Of a DNA stretch of 64,000 nt, positions 16,973 to 25,589 are shown in pieces. This DNA comes from Chryseobacterium aureum. Its GTDB lineage: Bacteria > Bacteroidota > Bacteroidia > Flavobacteriales > Weeksellaceae. The position numbers were made by a program, and so were the translations under genes. Location of the stretch: the NCBI RefSeq assembly GCF_003971235.1, contig NZ_CP034661.1:4712001-4776000 (forward strand). Direction: 5' to 3'. How positions within the stretch are numbered: position 1 is the first letter of the stretch; every line of letters starts with the position of its first letter. The notes beneath the pieces were generated by a model, which was not told where the DNA came from, ran no database searches, and saw nothing but the letters and a program-made list of their open reading frames with translations.

Positions 16973-17005
16973 AAACCTTACGGATTTCTAAAACCCGTAA
17001 GGTTT
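16973..17005 (-). terminator. Hairpin between rtcB and the tRNA-like RNA
   Basis: AAACCTTACGG and CCGTAAGGTTT form a perfect 11-bp stem with an 11-nt loop about 50 nt past the rtcB stop. No T-run follows on the minus strand, so it may be an RNA processing or stability element rather than a true terminator. Confidence 0.5.
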
Positions 17006-17056
17006 GAATAGTAAGTAAGTTTTTAAAAAAGTTTAAACAATTTTAATAATAAGAAA

Positions 17057-18439
17057 TTATGCTTTTCTGAATTTCTTCTTTTTCTTCCATGGAGCATTTT
17101 TCTGCACGTCTCCGGCCATAATACATCCATAAGGCATCACTTCATCCAGAACTTCGCAAAGCCCATATTCTTCTATTTGTGCTCTTACGTTCTTTGCACT
17201 TTTATAGGCGCTCGGAAGTTCAGAAATATCAATCTCATTAGAGTAGAAACGGATATCCAATCCTGCTGTTTCCTCATTGAAAATTTCTTCAGTTGTCTTA
17301 TGTGCTAAAGACCTCTTATGCTGGCTTCTGCTGAAATTTCTTCCTGCTCCATGCGGTGCAAAACCTAAGTTTCTTTCATTGGTTTTTCCCTGAACAATCA
17401 GTACCGGTTCTGCCATATTCAACGGAATCAGTCTTGGTCCCGTAATATCCGGCATGAATTTATCATCCAGCGGAGTAGCCCCTTTTGCATGATAGAAAAG
17501 ATCTCCATCTTTGAAAACGAAATTATGTTCGTTCCAATATCTGTTTTCTTTCTCCATTTCCAGCTTATTCAGCACGGCATCGTGAAGAGAAGTATGGTTT
17601 TCTTTTGTCCATTGTCTTATCAATTGCAGTGCTTCCCAGTAAGATTTACCTTCTTCAGTATCATAAGGAATCCAGGCATTTTCTCTCAGCGTTTCAGGAG
17701 AGATTTCCTGTCTGAAACGGTTGGCAACCTTCATTCCTTTATCATATAAAGCTGCTCCCGGAGCTCTTGATCCGTGATGCGTGACCATCATGGTATTCCC
17801 TGTATTTTTGGAAATTCCAACAAAAAGGAAGTGGTTTCCGTCTCCCTGGGTTCCCATATGAGAACGGGCAATGCTGATCAGTTTTTCATCATTTAAGAAT
17901 TCATTTTCTCTGAAAGCCTCCATCAGTTCCTGAGACATAGGCATCTGTTCTCCTCTTGGTCTTCCTCCATATCCGAAGTGGGTGATGGAATGCGCTGCAT
18001 CCAGAACATCTTTAGGATTGGTCTTTCCAAAATCCGTCAGCATCACAGAACAGCAGATATCTGCGCTATGGAATCCCGGGTGAATGGCATTTTGGGCAAC
18101 CACCACACCTCCTACGGGAATCTGACCTTCAGGACCTGTAGGGCAGGCATCCGGCATTAAAGCACCACCTATCAGCGTAGGAGTCTTCATCAGAACGTTC
18201 ATCGTTTGGATTACTTTTTCCACATTATCATTTTCGCTTTCATGTTCTGCACGGATGTTAATCATAAAATCCTTAGCCGTTTCATGAAGCGGAATAAGAT
18301 CCGGCTGCTTAAACTGTACCAGATATGCTGCGATCTGATGCTCATCCAGATTATTCTCATTAATATAGGCAATGGCATCTTTAAACCATTTTGCTGGTCT
18401 ATATCCTAATTCAATTAAATGATTTCCATTAAATTCCAT
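17057..18439 (-). CDS. rtcB: RNA-splicing ligase RtcB family protein
   Basis: RtcB seals RNA ends carrying 2',3'-cyclic phosphate or 3'-phosphate to a 5'-OH, using GTP and Mn2+. The 460-residue protein shows HPGFHSADICCSVMLTDFG (metal-binding Asp and Cys), MVTHHGSRAPGA (metal-binding His) and PHGAGRNFSRSQHKR, the signature around the guanylylated His. It is first in the minus-strand unit that continues with the tRNA-like RNA. No rtcA cyclase or archease gene is in the window. The upstream region matches that of the nucleotidyltransferase/Thg1 operon, and a WYL regulator gene lies divergently nearby. RNA or tRNA repair after anticodon cleavage is the usual role. Confidence 0.95.
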   Translation of the reverse strand: MEFNGNHLIELGYRPAKWFKDAIAYINENNLDEHQIAAYLVQFKQPDLIPLHETAKDFMINIRAEHESENDNVEKVIQTMNVLMKTPTLIGGALMPDACPTGPEGQIPVGGVVVAQNAIHPGFHSADICCSVMLTDFGKTNPKDVLDAAHSITHFGYGGRPRGEQMPMSQELMEAFRENEFLNDEKLISIARSHMGTQGDGNHFLFVGISKNTGNTMMVTHHGSRAPGAALYDKGMKVANRFRQEISPETLRENAWIPYDTEEGKSYWEALQLIRQWTKENHTSLHDAVLNKLEMEKENRYWNEHNFVFKDGDLFYHAKGATPLDDKFMPDITGPRLIPLNMAEPVLIVQGKTNERNLGFAPHGAGRNFSRSQHKRSLAHKTTEEIFNEETAGLDIRFYSNEIDISELPSAYKSAKNVRAQIEEYGLCEVLDEVMPYGCIMAGDVQKNAPWKKKKKFRKA

Positions 18440-18456
18440 ATTGTTTCATTTTGATA

Positions 18457-18496
18457 ATGCAAAGTAATACTGTTATTGCGCAATAGTTTTGCGTAG
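18457..18496 (-). promoter_or_regulatory. rtcB promoter with palindromic operator candidate
   Basis: Minus strand: CTACGCAA (18489-18496), the perfect 12-bp palindrome TATTGCGCAATA (18474-18485), then TTACTTTGCAT (18457-18467) containing the -7 element TACTTTG. The start codon is 17 nt on. The palindrome sits between the -33 and -7 zones, where a regulator could block or assist RNA polymerase. Confidence 0.7.
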
Positions 18497-18598
18497 ATAA
18501 AGAAATTTTAATTATTTTTACAAAAAAATTGTGTAAAAGGCGAAAAAGCCCATTGGCAGCTTCGTGAAAATAGTATATAATATAAAAAAATAAGATCC

Positions 18599-18934
18599 AT
18601 GGTATTATTAGAACAATTAAAACATTTCCCGGAAACCATCCAGTTTAATGATGTGATCGCTTATATTGATGAGCATTATGAATTTACCCCTACCGCTTTT
18701 CAAAACGGAGATACTACCAATCAGGCAGGGCAGAATAATGGTTCATGTAAACTTTTCAGTTTTGCAAGCATTCATGATCTTACGCAAGAGGAAACCCTGG
18801 GGCTTTTTGGTGAATTTTACAGAGAAGATGTCTTGAAAAATCCGGATGGAACTGATCATCAGAACATCCGTAACTTTATGAAATACGGTTGGGAGGGAAT
18901 TACTTTTGACGAAAATGCCTTAAAAGAAAAATAG
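18599..18934 (+). CDS. HopJ-family protein
   Basis: A 111-residue protein matching the HopJ type III effector family, with FNDVIAYIDEHYEFTPTAFQNGD and the central GSCKLFSFA and GLFGEFYREDV segments. Bacteroidota carry this gene without a type III secretion system, so an effector role is not implied; it is probably a small cytoplasmic protein. It diverges from rtcB, with about 160 bp between the starts, and is followed by the WYL regulator on the same strand. Confidence 0.85.
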   Translation: MVLLEQLKHFPETIQFNDVIAYIDEHYEFTPTAFQNGDTTNQAGQNNGSCKLFSFASIHDLTQEETLGLFGEFYREDVLKNPDGTDHQNIRNFMKYGWEGITFDENALKEK

Positions 18935-19006
18935 TTTTTAAGAAAGAAGCAGAAATAAAAAGCAGATTTGCTTATTAAAAAAACACCAATCATTAAACAC
19001 TAAGGT

Positions 19007-20026
19007 ATGTCATCCAATAAAAATGCCCTGATCCGGTATAAAACATTAGATAAATGTCTTAAAAACAAATACAGGAAATATACGCTGGAAGATCTCATTG
19101 ATGAATGTTCGGAAGCCTTATTTGAATTTGAAGGAAAGGAATCTTTTGTCAGTAAGAGGACGGTTCAGCTTGATCTTCAGAATATGCGGAGTGAAAAATT
19201 CGGGTATGAAGCTCCTATTGAAGTTTACGAAAGAAAATACTACCGTTACAGCGATCCCGATTACAGCATTCATAATATCTCCGTGAATGAAAGTGATCTG
19301 AAGGCGATGAATAATGCGGTTCAGATTTTAAAACAATTTAAAGACTTTTCTATGTTCAAGGAGATGAATGGAGTTATTCAGAAACTGGAAGACTCTATTC
19401 AGTCAACCAACCAGAAATCGATTATTCACTTGGATAAAAATGAACAGTTAAAAGGATTGGAGCATATTGATATTTTGTATGAAAGTATTGCCAATAAAAA
19501 AGTACTGAAGATTCTTTACAAAAGCTTTACTGCAAGAGAATCCAATATTTTTACCGTACATCCCCAGCTTTTGAAGGAGTTCAATAACCGTTGGTTCCTG
19601 ATCTGCCTCTACAAGCAGAAAATGTATAATCTGGCGCTGGACAGGATGGAAAGTATTGAAGCAGATGAAAGTCTTCAGTATATTGACAGGGAGCTGGATG
19701 GAGATGAATATTTTAAAGATATTGTAGGGGTAACGGTTTCCGAATCTATGGAGCCGAGAAATGTAGTGTTCTGGGTAGATGCAGGCAATGCTCCTTATGT
19801 AAAAACCAAACCGCTGCATAAAAGCCAGGAAATTATAAAGGAAGATCATGAAGGGACGCTCTTTAAAATTTGTGTTCAGATCAATTTTGAGTTAGAAAGA
19901 TTGCTGCTTGGTTTTGGTGACAGTTTAATTGTTCATAAGCCCCGGAAATTGAGGCTGAAAATGGAAGAGAAATTTAGAGCAGGAAATAAAAATTATGAAA
20001 ATCTGATTGTTCCTGATGAAATCTGA
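19007..20026 (+). CDS. WYL-domain transcriptional regulator
   Basis: A 339-residue protein: an N-terminal winged-helix-like part (ALIRYKTLDKCLKNKYRKYT, then SKRTVQLDLQNM), a middle WYL domain (KVLKILYKSF and HPQLLKEFNNRWFLICLY, the usual ligand-binding core), and a C-terminal WCX-like region. WYL proteins sense nucleic acid or nucleotide ligands and commonly control DNA- or RNA-damage and defence genes. Its place near rtcB makes it the best candidate to act on the palindrome upstream of rtcB, standing in for the sigma54 activator RtcR of proteobacteria. That assignment is inference. Confidence 0.88.
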   Translation: MSSNKNALIRYKTLDKCLKNKYRKYTLEDLIDECSEALFEFEGKESFVSKRTVQLDLQNMRSEKFGYEAPIEVYERKYYRYSDPDYSIHNISVNESDLKAMNNAVQILKQFKDFSMFKEMNGVIQKLEDSIQSTNQKSIIHLDKNEQLKGLEHIDILYESIANKKVLKILYKSFTARESNIFTVHPQLLKEFNNRWFLICLYKQKMYNLALDRMESIEADESLQYIDRELDGDEYFKDIVGVTVSESMEPRNVVFWVDAGNAPYVKTKPLHKSQEIIKEDHEGTLFKICVQINFELERLLLGFGDSLIVHKPRKLRLKMEEKFRAGNKNYENLIVPDEI

Positions 20027-20132
20027 TCTATTGGAGAAGTCCCAACAATAAAGGATTACAGCAGATATTTTATGGATGAATTTTATCTTGGCTTGGAAAT
20101 TGTATTAATAACGTAACAATACCAAATTAATT

Positions 20133-20270
20133 ATGAAATCAAGAATATTTAAAGCATTAATCGCCATCTTAGCACCCATAGCAATAGAATATATTGTTAA
20201 AAAAATATCTGAGAAACTTGACAAGAAAGAAGATCAGAAAGAAAAAGAACCAAAGCAGATTACGGCTTAA
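20133..20270 (+). CDS. Small protein with an N-terminal hydrophobic helix and charged tail (45 aa)
   Basis: Starts MKSRIFKALIAILAPIAIEY, a likely membrane-associated helix, and continues into a Lys/Glu-rich tail (KKISEKLDKKEDQKEKEPK). It is followed 33 nt later by a strong terminator, which supports a real transcript. Function unknown. It could be part of the WYL transcript or separate. Confidence 0.6.
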   Translation: MKSRIFKALIAILAPIAIEYIVKKISEKLDKKEDQKEKEPKQITA

Positions 20271-20302
20271 ACGTAAAAGTAGTTAAAATTTAAAATTATT
20301 TA

Positions 20303-20340
20303 AAAAGAGACTGTCATTAGTATGTACAGTCTCTTTTTTT
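20303..20340 (+). terminator. Intrinsic terminator
   Basis: AAAAGAGACTGT pairs with ACAGTCTCTTTT (12 bp, 11-nt loop), followed by further T. Confidence 0.85.
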
Positions 20341-20370
20341 GTTGATGAGTGTTGAAGAGGATCATTGTTA

Positions 20371-20551
20371 CCACCCCGTCAAAAATTCAAAGAATTTTTG
20401 CCACCCCTCCAGAGTAGGGGAATTTTTACGTCTCCAGTTGAGGTATTGATCAGAGTTGCACTTTTTTATGGTTAAAGAAGGCTGGATTCCTACGGAAAGA
20501 CAAATTGTGAGGATAAACTATCATTACAATTTTTCTTTCCGTAGGAATCTA
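20371..20551. repeat. Composite dispersed repeat, copy 1
   Basis: Module A: CCACCCCGTC, an AAAAATTC/GAATTTTT hairpin, CCCCTCCAGAG and GGGGAATTTTTACGTCT. Module B: a 16-bp perfect inverted repeat GATTCCTACGGAAAGA/TCTTTCCGTAGGAATC at 20485-20500 and 20534-20549. The same two modules in the same order occur at 37953-38150. Fills most of the gap 20341-20617, where no gene was seen. Confidence 0.85.
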
Positions 20552-20617
20552 AGTATCTTTATTATCATTATCCAGATTAAAAACTTCTAAAAAAATCTTT
20601 TGACTTTTGTGTTTTCC

Positions 20618-21802
20618 CTATACGAAATCATAAATCCCGTCTTTCCATCCCAATACCTTAGAGGAATCTGCCTTAAGCCAGTTTTTTAAAATGGTGGCAT
20701 ATACTTTTCTGAAATCTTCTTGGTAGATAAGATCGCCTTCATTCAGGTTTTGCAGATCTGGAAGTGCATTCAGCAGTCCTTTTTTCTTCAGGTTTCCGCT
20801 GATGAGGAACATCTGGTTGGCGGTCCCGTGATCCGTTCCGTTGCTGGCGTTCTGGGCTACACGACGGCCGAATTCGGAGAATGTCATCAACAGGATATTT
20901 TTGAAGAGTCCATTGCTTTTCATATCGGCAACAAATGATCTTACCGATTCATTGATATCATCAAACAATTTTTTCTGCCTGTCATTCTGATTGACGTGCG
21001 TATCAAAACTTCCTACAGAAAGATAATACACCTGAGTATTGATGTCTGATTTTATCAAAGAAGCAACCGTTTTAAAATCTTTTCCTAACTGGGAATTAGG
21101 ATAAACCTGTTCCGTCTTTTTAGCTTTGCTTTTTTCAAAAATATAATCGGCATTATTGATGGTAGAGCCTAAAGTCTGGTAAAGGTAGGAAACCGTTTCA
21201 TCATCGTGGTGATGATCGTAAAGAGATTTAAAATACTTTTCCTGACTGGTTTGGTAAAGCCTTTTAGGATCCTTAAACGCAAAAGCTTTATTATTTTCAC
21301 CTTTTAAGGCAAGACTTAGCATATCATCCACTTCCAGCGCCTGGGTAGGATGGTCGCACCGGTAACATTCTTCATCCAGAAAACGCCCAAGCCAGCCTGT
21401 TTCCAGAAACTGATCACTTCTGCTTGCTGATTGCCAGATATCCATGCTTCGGAAATGAGATTTGTCCGGATTGGGATAGCCAACATTGTTCATTACAGAC
21501 AGCTCACCGTTATCAAAAAGTTCTTTAAAATAGGAGAGGGACGGATTAATTCCGGCCTCATCTGTAAGCGGTATGGAATTCTGAATAGCCAGTGTTTTCC
21601 TTTCTCTGAAGTAAATGTCGTTTTTAGTAGGAATAATCGTATTCAATCCGTCATTTCCGCCTGTAAACTGAAGAACTACCAGGATATTCTGATTGGGGTT
21701 CAGGGCTTCATCCAGCGTCATGGCTTTTAAGAAATTAGGCATCAGCATAGAAGCAGTAGCGAGTGAACTTATTTTGAGGAATTCTCTTCTTTTGATTAAC
21801 AT
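20618..21802 (-). CDS. DUF1501 domain protein with twin-Arg-like signal
   Basis: A 394-residue exported protein. Starting at the ATG at 21802 gives MLIKRREFLKISSLATASML, a typical DUF1501 N-terminus with a twin-arginine-like signal; the longer frame from 21859 adds repeat-derived residues and is rejected. Internal landmarks: VVLQFTGGNDGLNTIIPT, VGSFDTHVNQNDRQ and TFSEFGRRVAQNASNGTDHGT, which place it in the alkaline-phosphatase-like DUF1501 group. It forms a pair with the DUF1800 gene 167 bp upstream, a conserved coupling in many bacteria whose biochemical role is unknown. Confidence 0.88.
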   Translation of the reverse strand: MLIKRREFLKISSLATASMLMPNFLKAMTLDEALNPNQNILVVLQFTGGNDGLNTIIPTKNDIYFRERKTLAIQNSIPLTDEAGINPSLSYFKELFDNGELSVMNNVGYPNPDKSHFRSMDIWQSASRSDQFLETGWLGRFLDEECYRCDHPTQALEVDDMLSLALKGENNKAFAFKDPKRLYQTSQEKYFKSLYDHHHDDETVSYLYQTLGSTINNADYIFEKSKAKKTEQVYPNSQLGKDFKTVASLIKSDINTQVYYLSVGSFDTHVNQNDRQKKLFDDINESVRSFVADMKSNGLFKNILLMTFSEFGRRVAQNASNGTDHGTANQMFLISGNLKKKGLLNALPDLQNLNEGDLIYQEDFRKVYATILKNWLKADSSKVLGWKDGIYDFV

Positions 21803-21969
21803 AATTTTGTTTTTAGGGTTTAAGGTGGCAGATGATAGGTAGTGGGTAGTAGGTTGCAAGTTATAGGACCGGGCTGCATTTTATTTTATAACAGTAAAAA
21901 ATAAATAAATGATAGTCAAGTTATACTGCGACAGCTATTACCTGCTACCTGCAACCTAAAACCTCCTAC

Positions 21970-23352
21970 CTAACATAACTGGTATTCCGGAGTAGACATC
22001 AGGTTGATGACATTCATTTTTATGCTCTTGTCAGAAAAATTCTTCACAGAATTCATGTCCAGACTACGTGGGTTCTGCAACAGATAGTCTTCACAGTTTT
22101 TATTCTCAAAAAGCTTTTCGATACGGCCCCAGTCGATCGTTATATTGGGATTTTTAAAGCTTTTGTTTAAAGTTGTTTCGCGGGATTTCATACCCATATC
22201 TATATCATCATCCTGGCGGGGGCTGTATTCCAAAGGGCGAAGTCCGGACCAGATCTGCGGAACCTGGAGTCTCAACATCAGAGTGGAGCTGTCAATCCAC
22301 GACTTCCCATTAGGCCACCCTGAAACATTGGGAGGATAAAGAAGCATTTGTCCTAGCAATTTCTGGTAGACGATGAGGTTTTCAGGATTCTGGATTTGCA
22401 TAGGAAGAATTCTCATGATTCCCGCCATAAGCTCCACGGGAGATTTTATACGGTTTCCTATATTCTTTTGATCGTAAAACCATGAACTTGAGAATATCTC
22501 AGTCATCAGTTTCTTGATGTCATATCCTGAATTGTAGAAGTTGGTACTGAGTTGATTAATAATCTCCTGATCTGGTTTTTCATTGACGAAGAATTTATAA
22601 ATCTTCGTGGTAATGAATTGTGCCGTTGCTTTCTGTTCAAGGATAATATTGAGAACATCATTACCGTCAAAGTTTCCGGTTTTTCCTAAAAAGGTTTTGC
22701 TTCCTTCATCGTGAAGGTTTTTTCTCTCTTTAAAATTTCCTTCTTTATCATAGCTCCATCCGGTAAAGGCTCTGGCTCCTTCTCGTACATCTTTTTCAGT
22801 ATAATTTCCTCGTCCCATCGTAAAGAGTTCCATGACTTCCCGGGCAAAGTTTTCATTAGGATGATCTTTTTTATTCTGCTGATTGTTCAGAAAGTTAAGC
22901 ATCGCTGGTGACTGGCTGACCTCAAAAAGCAGATCTTTGAAGTTTCCCAATGCATTTTTCCTGATCGTATTTAAAAGCTGTTTGCTGAACCTTGGGTTCT
23001 GTACCCTTGATGCAAAATGTCCATGCCAGAAAAACGCCATTTTTTCTCTCATTTGTTCCTTGCTGTTCACCATGGAACTGAGGAAATTCAGGTTCAGTTC
23101 GTTATTTTGTTCCCTGTTGATCCGCTGCATTTCTTTTTTCTGTTCCGCGGGAGCCGTACTGTTCATATAGTCGGCAGCCAAAACCGGATCCGGAGTATCA
23201 TAAGTGATCTCGCTGAAGCTGTCTTCTTTCAATAATTCATTCATCAGCGTTTTGATGTTCTTGTTTTTCAAATCGTCAATTTGATTAACTCCAACACCGA
23301 AACCTGCCCGCCAAAGAAGATGCTTGTTTTTTAATAATGAATCAGCCATCAT
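21970..23352 (-). CDS. DUF1800 domain protein
   Basis: A 460-residue protein of the DUF1800 family. Landmarks: LLWRAGFGVGVNQIDDL at the start, MAFFWHGHFASRVQNP, ENFAREVMELFTMGRGNYTE, GARAFTGWSYD and LYPPNVSGWPNGKSWID. Length is normal and no signal peptide is evident. It precedes the DUF1501 gene on the same strand; the 167-bp interval is repeat-like DNA. Function is unknown beyond this conserved pairing. Confidence 0.9.
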   Translation of the reverse strand: MMADSLLKNKHLLWRAGFGVGVNQIDDLKNKNIKTLMNELLKEDSFSEITYDTPDPVLAADYMNSTAPAEQKKEMQRINREQNNELNLNFLSSMVNSKEQMREKMAFFWHGHFASRVQNPRFSKQLLNTIRKNALGNFKDLLFEVSQSPAMLNFLNNQQNKKDHPNENFAREVMELFTMGRGNYTEKDVREGARAFTGWSYDKEGNFKERKNLHDEGSKTFLGKTGNFDGNDVLNIILEQKATAQFITTKIYKFFVNEKPDQEIINQLSTNFYNSGYDIKKLMTEIFSSSWFYDQKNIGNRIKSPVELMAGIMRILPMQIQNPENLIVYQKLLGQMLLYPPNVSGWPNGKSWIDSSTLMLRLQVPQIWSGLRPLEYSPRQDDDIDMGMKSRETTLNKSFKNPNITIDWGRIEKLFENKNCEDYLLQNPRSLDMNSVKNFSDKSIKMNVINLMSTPEYQLC

Positions 23353-23665
23353 GGAAAGAATTTATTTTTTGGATGTCGTTAGAAGATAAAGGTTAAAATA
23401 CTAACGGGTTAAGGTTTGTTAATATTGTTGTGAGGGCGGGAGGCAGGAAGCTTGAAAAATTGTACTATAGAATGAGAATTGGTTTTAGGGTAGTATATTT
23501 CTTCCAACATCCAGCCTCCAACTTCCTTTCCTCCTTAATTCACTATTTGGCATCATTTTTTGATAATTTTTGTTAAACAAACATTTAAATTTTGTTAAAA
23601 ATAATGCATTGATATTCATTGTTTTATGAATTGTTTCTATGTTAAAATCGAAGAAATTGCCTTGC

Positions 23666-23682
23666 TTGGCATGATTTTTACA
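23666..23682 (+). promoter_or_regulatory. Possible sigma54-type promoter
   Basis: TTGGCATGATTTTTACA resembles -24/-12 elements (GG present, but the -12 GC is AC), 34 nt before the beta-barrel gene. The rest of the gap 23353-23716 is AT-rich or low-complexity DNA without a gene. Confidence 0.3.
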
Positions 23683-23716
23683 TCCTCTTGTTTAGTAAAA
23701 TTTAAAAATTAGAGTT

Positions 23717-24280
23717 ATGAAAATGTTTAAACAGGCAATAGTACTGGCTGGTATTCTAACAGCAGGTATAGCAAGCGCTCAAAGTTCTCAGATGAATAAT
23801 ATGATCAAAGTAGGCGCAAATGTTGGTTTAGCAGTTCCCGCAGATAATCTTTCCGCTGCAGTAGGGGTAGATGTAGCTTACCAGAACCTGATCACACCAG
23901 GATTTGGATTAGGTATCGCATCAGGATATACTCACTACTTTGGAAAAGAAAATAACGGGTATAAAAACAATGATGTAGGCGTAGTTCCTGTAGCAGCTTT
24001 AATCAGAATTTATCCAAAACAAACCGGTTTCTATTTCGGAACTGACTTAGGATACGGATTCCTTGTGGGAGACAAAACAGTAGCATCCAACACCAATGTT
24101 GAAAGAGCAAGCGGAGGTTTTTATCTTAAACCGGAGATCGGTTACCACAACAGAGACTGGAACTTCTTCGTACAATACCAAAAGGTTTTTGTAGGAACCA
24201 AAGGAGATTTACCTGGTCAGGACTATAATGTGGGGAATATCGGGGTAGGATTCGGTTACAATATTCCATTAGGAAAGTAG
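23717..24280 (+). CDS. Outer-membrane beta-barrel protein
   Basis: A 187-residue protein with a signal peptide ending ASAQ near residue 22. The mature part alternates hydrophobic and polar residues in strands (VGANVGLAVP, GFGLGIASGYTHYF, YFGTDLGYGFLVG, FVQYQKVFVG) and ends in a strand close to the C-terminus (IGVGFGYNIPLGK). Fits a small porin-like or OmpW/OprF-like barrel; the ligand is unknown. A terminator follows. Confidence 0.85.
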   Translation: MKMFKQAIVLAGILTAGIASAQSSQMNNMIKVGANVGLAVPADNLSAAVGVDVAYQNLITPGFGLGIASGYTHYFGKENNGYKNNDVGVVPVAALIRIYPKQTGFYFGTDLGYGFLVGDKTVASNTNVERASGGFYLKPEIGYHNRDWNFFVQYQKVFVGTKGDLPGQDYNVGNIGVGFGYNIPLGK

Positions 24281-24310
24281 TTAGATTTAATATATAAACA
24301 ATTATTAACC

Positions 24311-24343
24311 AAAACCTTTTCACGAAAGTGGAAAGGTTTTTTT
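24311..24343 (+). terminator. Intrinsic terminator of the beta-barrel gene
   Basis: AACCTTTTCAC pairs with GTGGAAAGGTT (one G-U) around GAAA, followed by seven T. Confidence 0.85.
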
Positions 24344-24373
24344 GTTCTGTGCAGGATTTACAAAAACAATTAT

Positions 24374-24381
24374 TATATTTG
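24374..24381 (+). promoter_or_regulatory. -7 promoter element of the glucokinase gene
   Basis: TATATTTG, an exact TAnnTTTG match, 15 nt before the ATG at 24397. It lies inside the longer open frame, which argues against the upstream start at 24328. Confidence 0.6.
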
Positions 24382-24396
24382 GTAAAATTTGAGGTT

Positions 24397-25446
24397 ATGA
24401 TTCTGAATCCAAAATTTCCACTTTATTTACCAGGAGTAGAGAACAGTAATAATGATAATGTTTCTATCATTGGGGCAAGCCTCCGTGAAGACATAACAAT
24501 TTTAGGCTATTTTGTTTCCGGGAACGGAGGTCTTGAGATACAAGTACAAAATACGTATGCAACCAAAGAATATGCTTCTTTTTCAGATATATTGAAGAAG
24601 TTTATTCAGGAAAACCAGCTGCAGAATGTAAAACGTCTGGGAATGGCCGTACCAGGTCCTGTGCTGGACGGGAAAAGTAGTCCTGCAAGACTGGGATGGC
24701 ATTTGGATGTCGCTGAATATGCCCGTGATTTCGGGTTTGAAAAAGTAGACATGCTGAATGACCTTGAAGCTTCTGCCTACGGAATGGCTCTTCTTGAAGA
24801 CAACGATCTGGAAGCTATTTATACCAGCGGACATCTTGAAAAAGGAAATGTAGCGGTACTTGCTCCCGGAAACGGATTAGGTGAAGCGGGATATTTCTTT
24901 GACGGAAAATACCTGAGACCTTTTGCTACGGAAGGAGGGCACTCGGAGTTTTCACCAAGAACCAACGTAGAAGTTGAATTTTACCAGTTCTTAAATAATA
25001 TCTATGGTATTGTAAGCTGGGAAAATGTACTTTCCAAGTCCGGATTGTTTAATATCTACAGATTCTTGAGAGATGTGAAAAGACATCCTGAGCCGGAATG
25101 GCTGGGAGAGCGTCTCGCGCAGGGAAATTTCGTAGAAGAGTTATATAAGGCTGCTGTTGAAGAAAATGTTCTGATCTGCAGAATTGCGTTAGATACTTTC
25201 CTTGAGTTTCTGGCAAGAGAGGCCAACAACCTTACACTGAAGCTTAAGGCTACCGGAGGATTACTGATTGCCGGAGATATTCCGCAAATTGTAAGAGAAT
25301 ATATAGACAAGGCGAAATTCTATGAGAAATTCAAGATCAGTGATAAAATGGAGGAAATGCTTAGAAGTACCCCCATCTATCTGGTCAAGCAAAACCACAC
25401 TGCATTAAATGGTATAGCGCTTTACACAGCTTACTATCAGCTATAA
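24397..25446 (+). CDS. glk: Glucokinase
   Basis: Phosphorylates glucose with ATP at the entry to glycolysis. Glk-family features: LGMAVPGPVLDGK, LNDLEASAYGMALL with the catalytic Asp, APGNGLGEAGYF and FATEGGHSEFSPR. The in-frame ATG at 24397 (MILNPKFPLYLPGVEN) is preferred over 24328 because the earlier start overlaps the preceding terminator and the promoter element. This gives 349 residues. Monocistronic, with its own terminator. Confidence 0.9.
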   Translation: MILNPKFPLYLPGVENSNNDNVSIIGASLREDITILGYFVSGNGGLEIQVQNTYATKEYASFSDILKKFIQENQLQNVKRLGMAVPGPVLDGKSSPARLGWHLDVAEYARDFGFEKVDMLNDLEASAYGMALLEDNDLEAIYTSGHLEKGNVAVLAPGNGLGEAGYFFDGKYLRPFATEGGHSEFSPRTNVEVEFYQFLNNIYGIVSWENVLSKSGLFNIYRFLRDVKRHPEPEWLGERLAQGNFVEELYKAAVEENVLICRIALDTFLEFLAREANNLTLKLKATGGLLIAGDIPQIVREYIDKAKFYEKFKISDKMEEMLRSTPIYLVKQNHTALNGIALYTAYYQL

Positions 25447-25480
25447 AATAAAACTCCGGAAACATCCGGAGTTTTATTTT
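25445..25480 (+). terminator. Intrinsic terminator of glk
   Basis: A 16-bp perfect stem: AAAATAAAACTCCGGA pairs with TCCGGAGTTTTATTTT around AACA. Confidence 0.85.
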
Positions 25481-25551
25481 TAAATGATATTATTCATGAA
25501 AATAATAATTTTTATTGATATACATCAATGAAATCTATTGAACAAGATACT

Positions 25552-25559
25552 TACATTTG
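25552..25559 (+). promoter_or_regulatory. -7 promoter element of the first YceI gene
   Basis: TACATTTG, an exact match to TAnnTTTG, 30 nt before the start codon. Confidence 0.6.
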
Positions 25560-25589
25560 CAATGTTAAATAAGTAAACAATTCTATTCA

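Noticed and set aside
18599..18934. Type III secretion effector
   Set aside because: The HopJ family is widespread in bacteria without such a system; only the family name is kept.
21803..21859. Longer N-terminus of the DUF1501 protein
   Set aside because: It precedes the twin-arginine-like signal and comes from intergenic repeat-like DNA.
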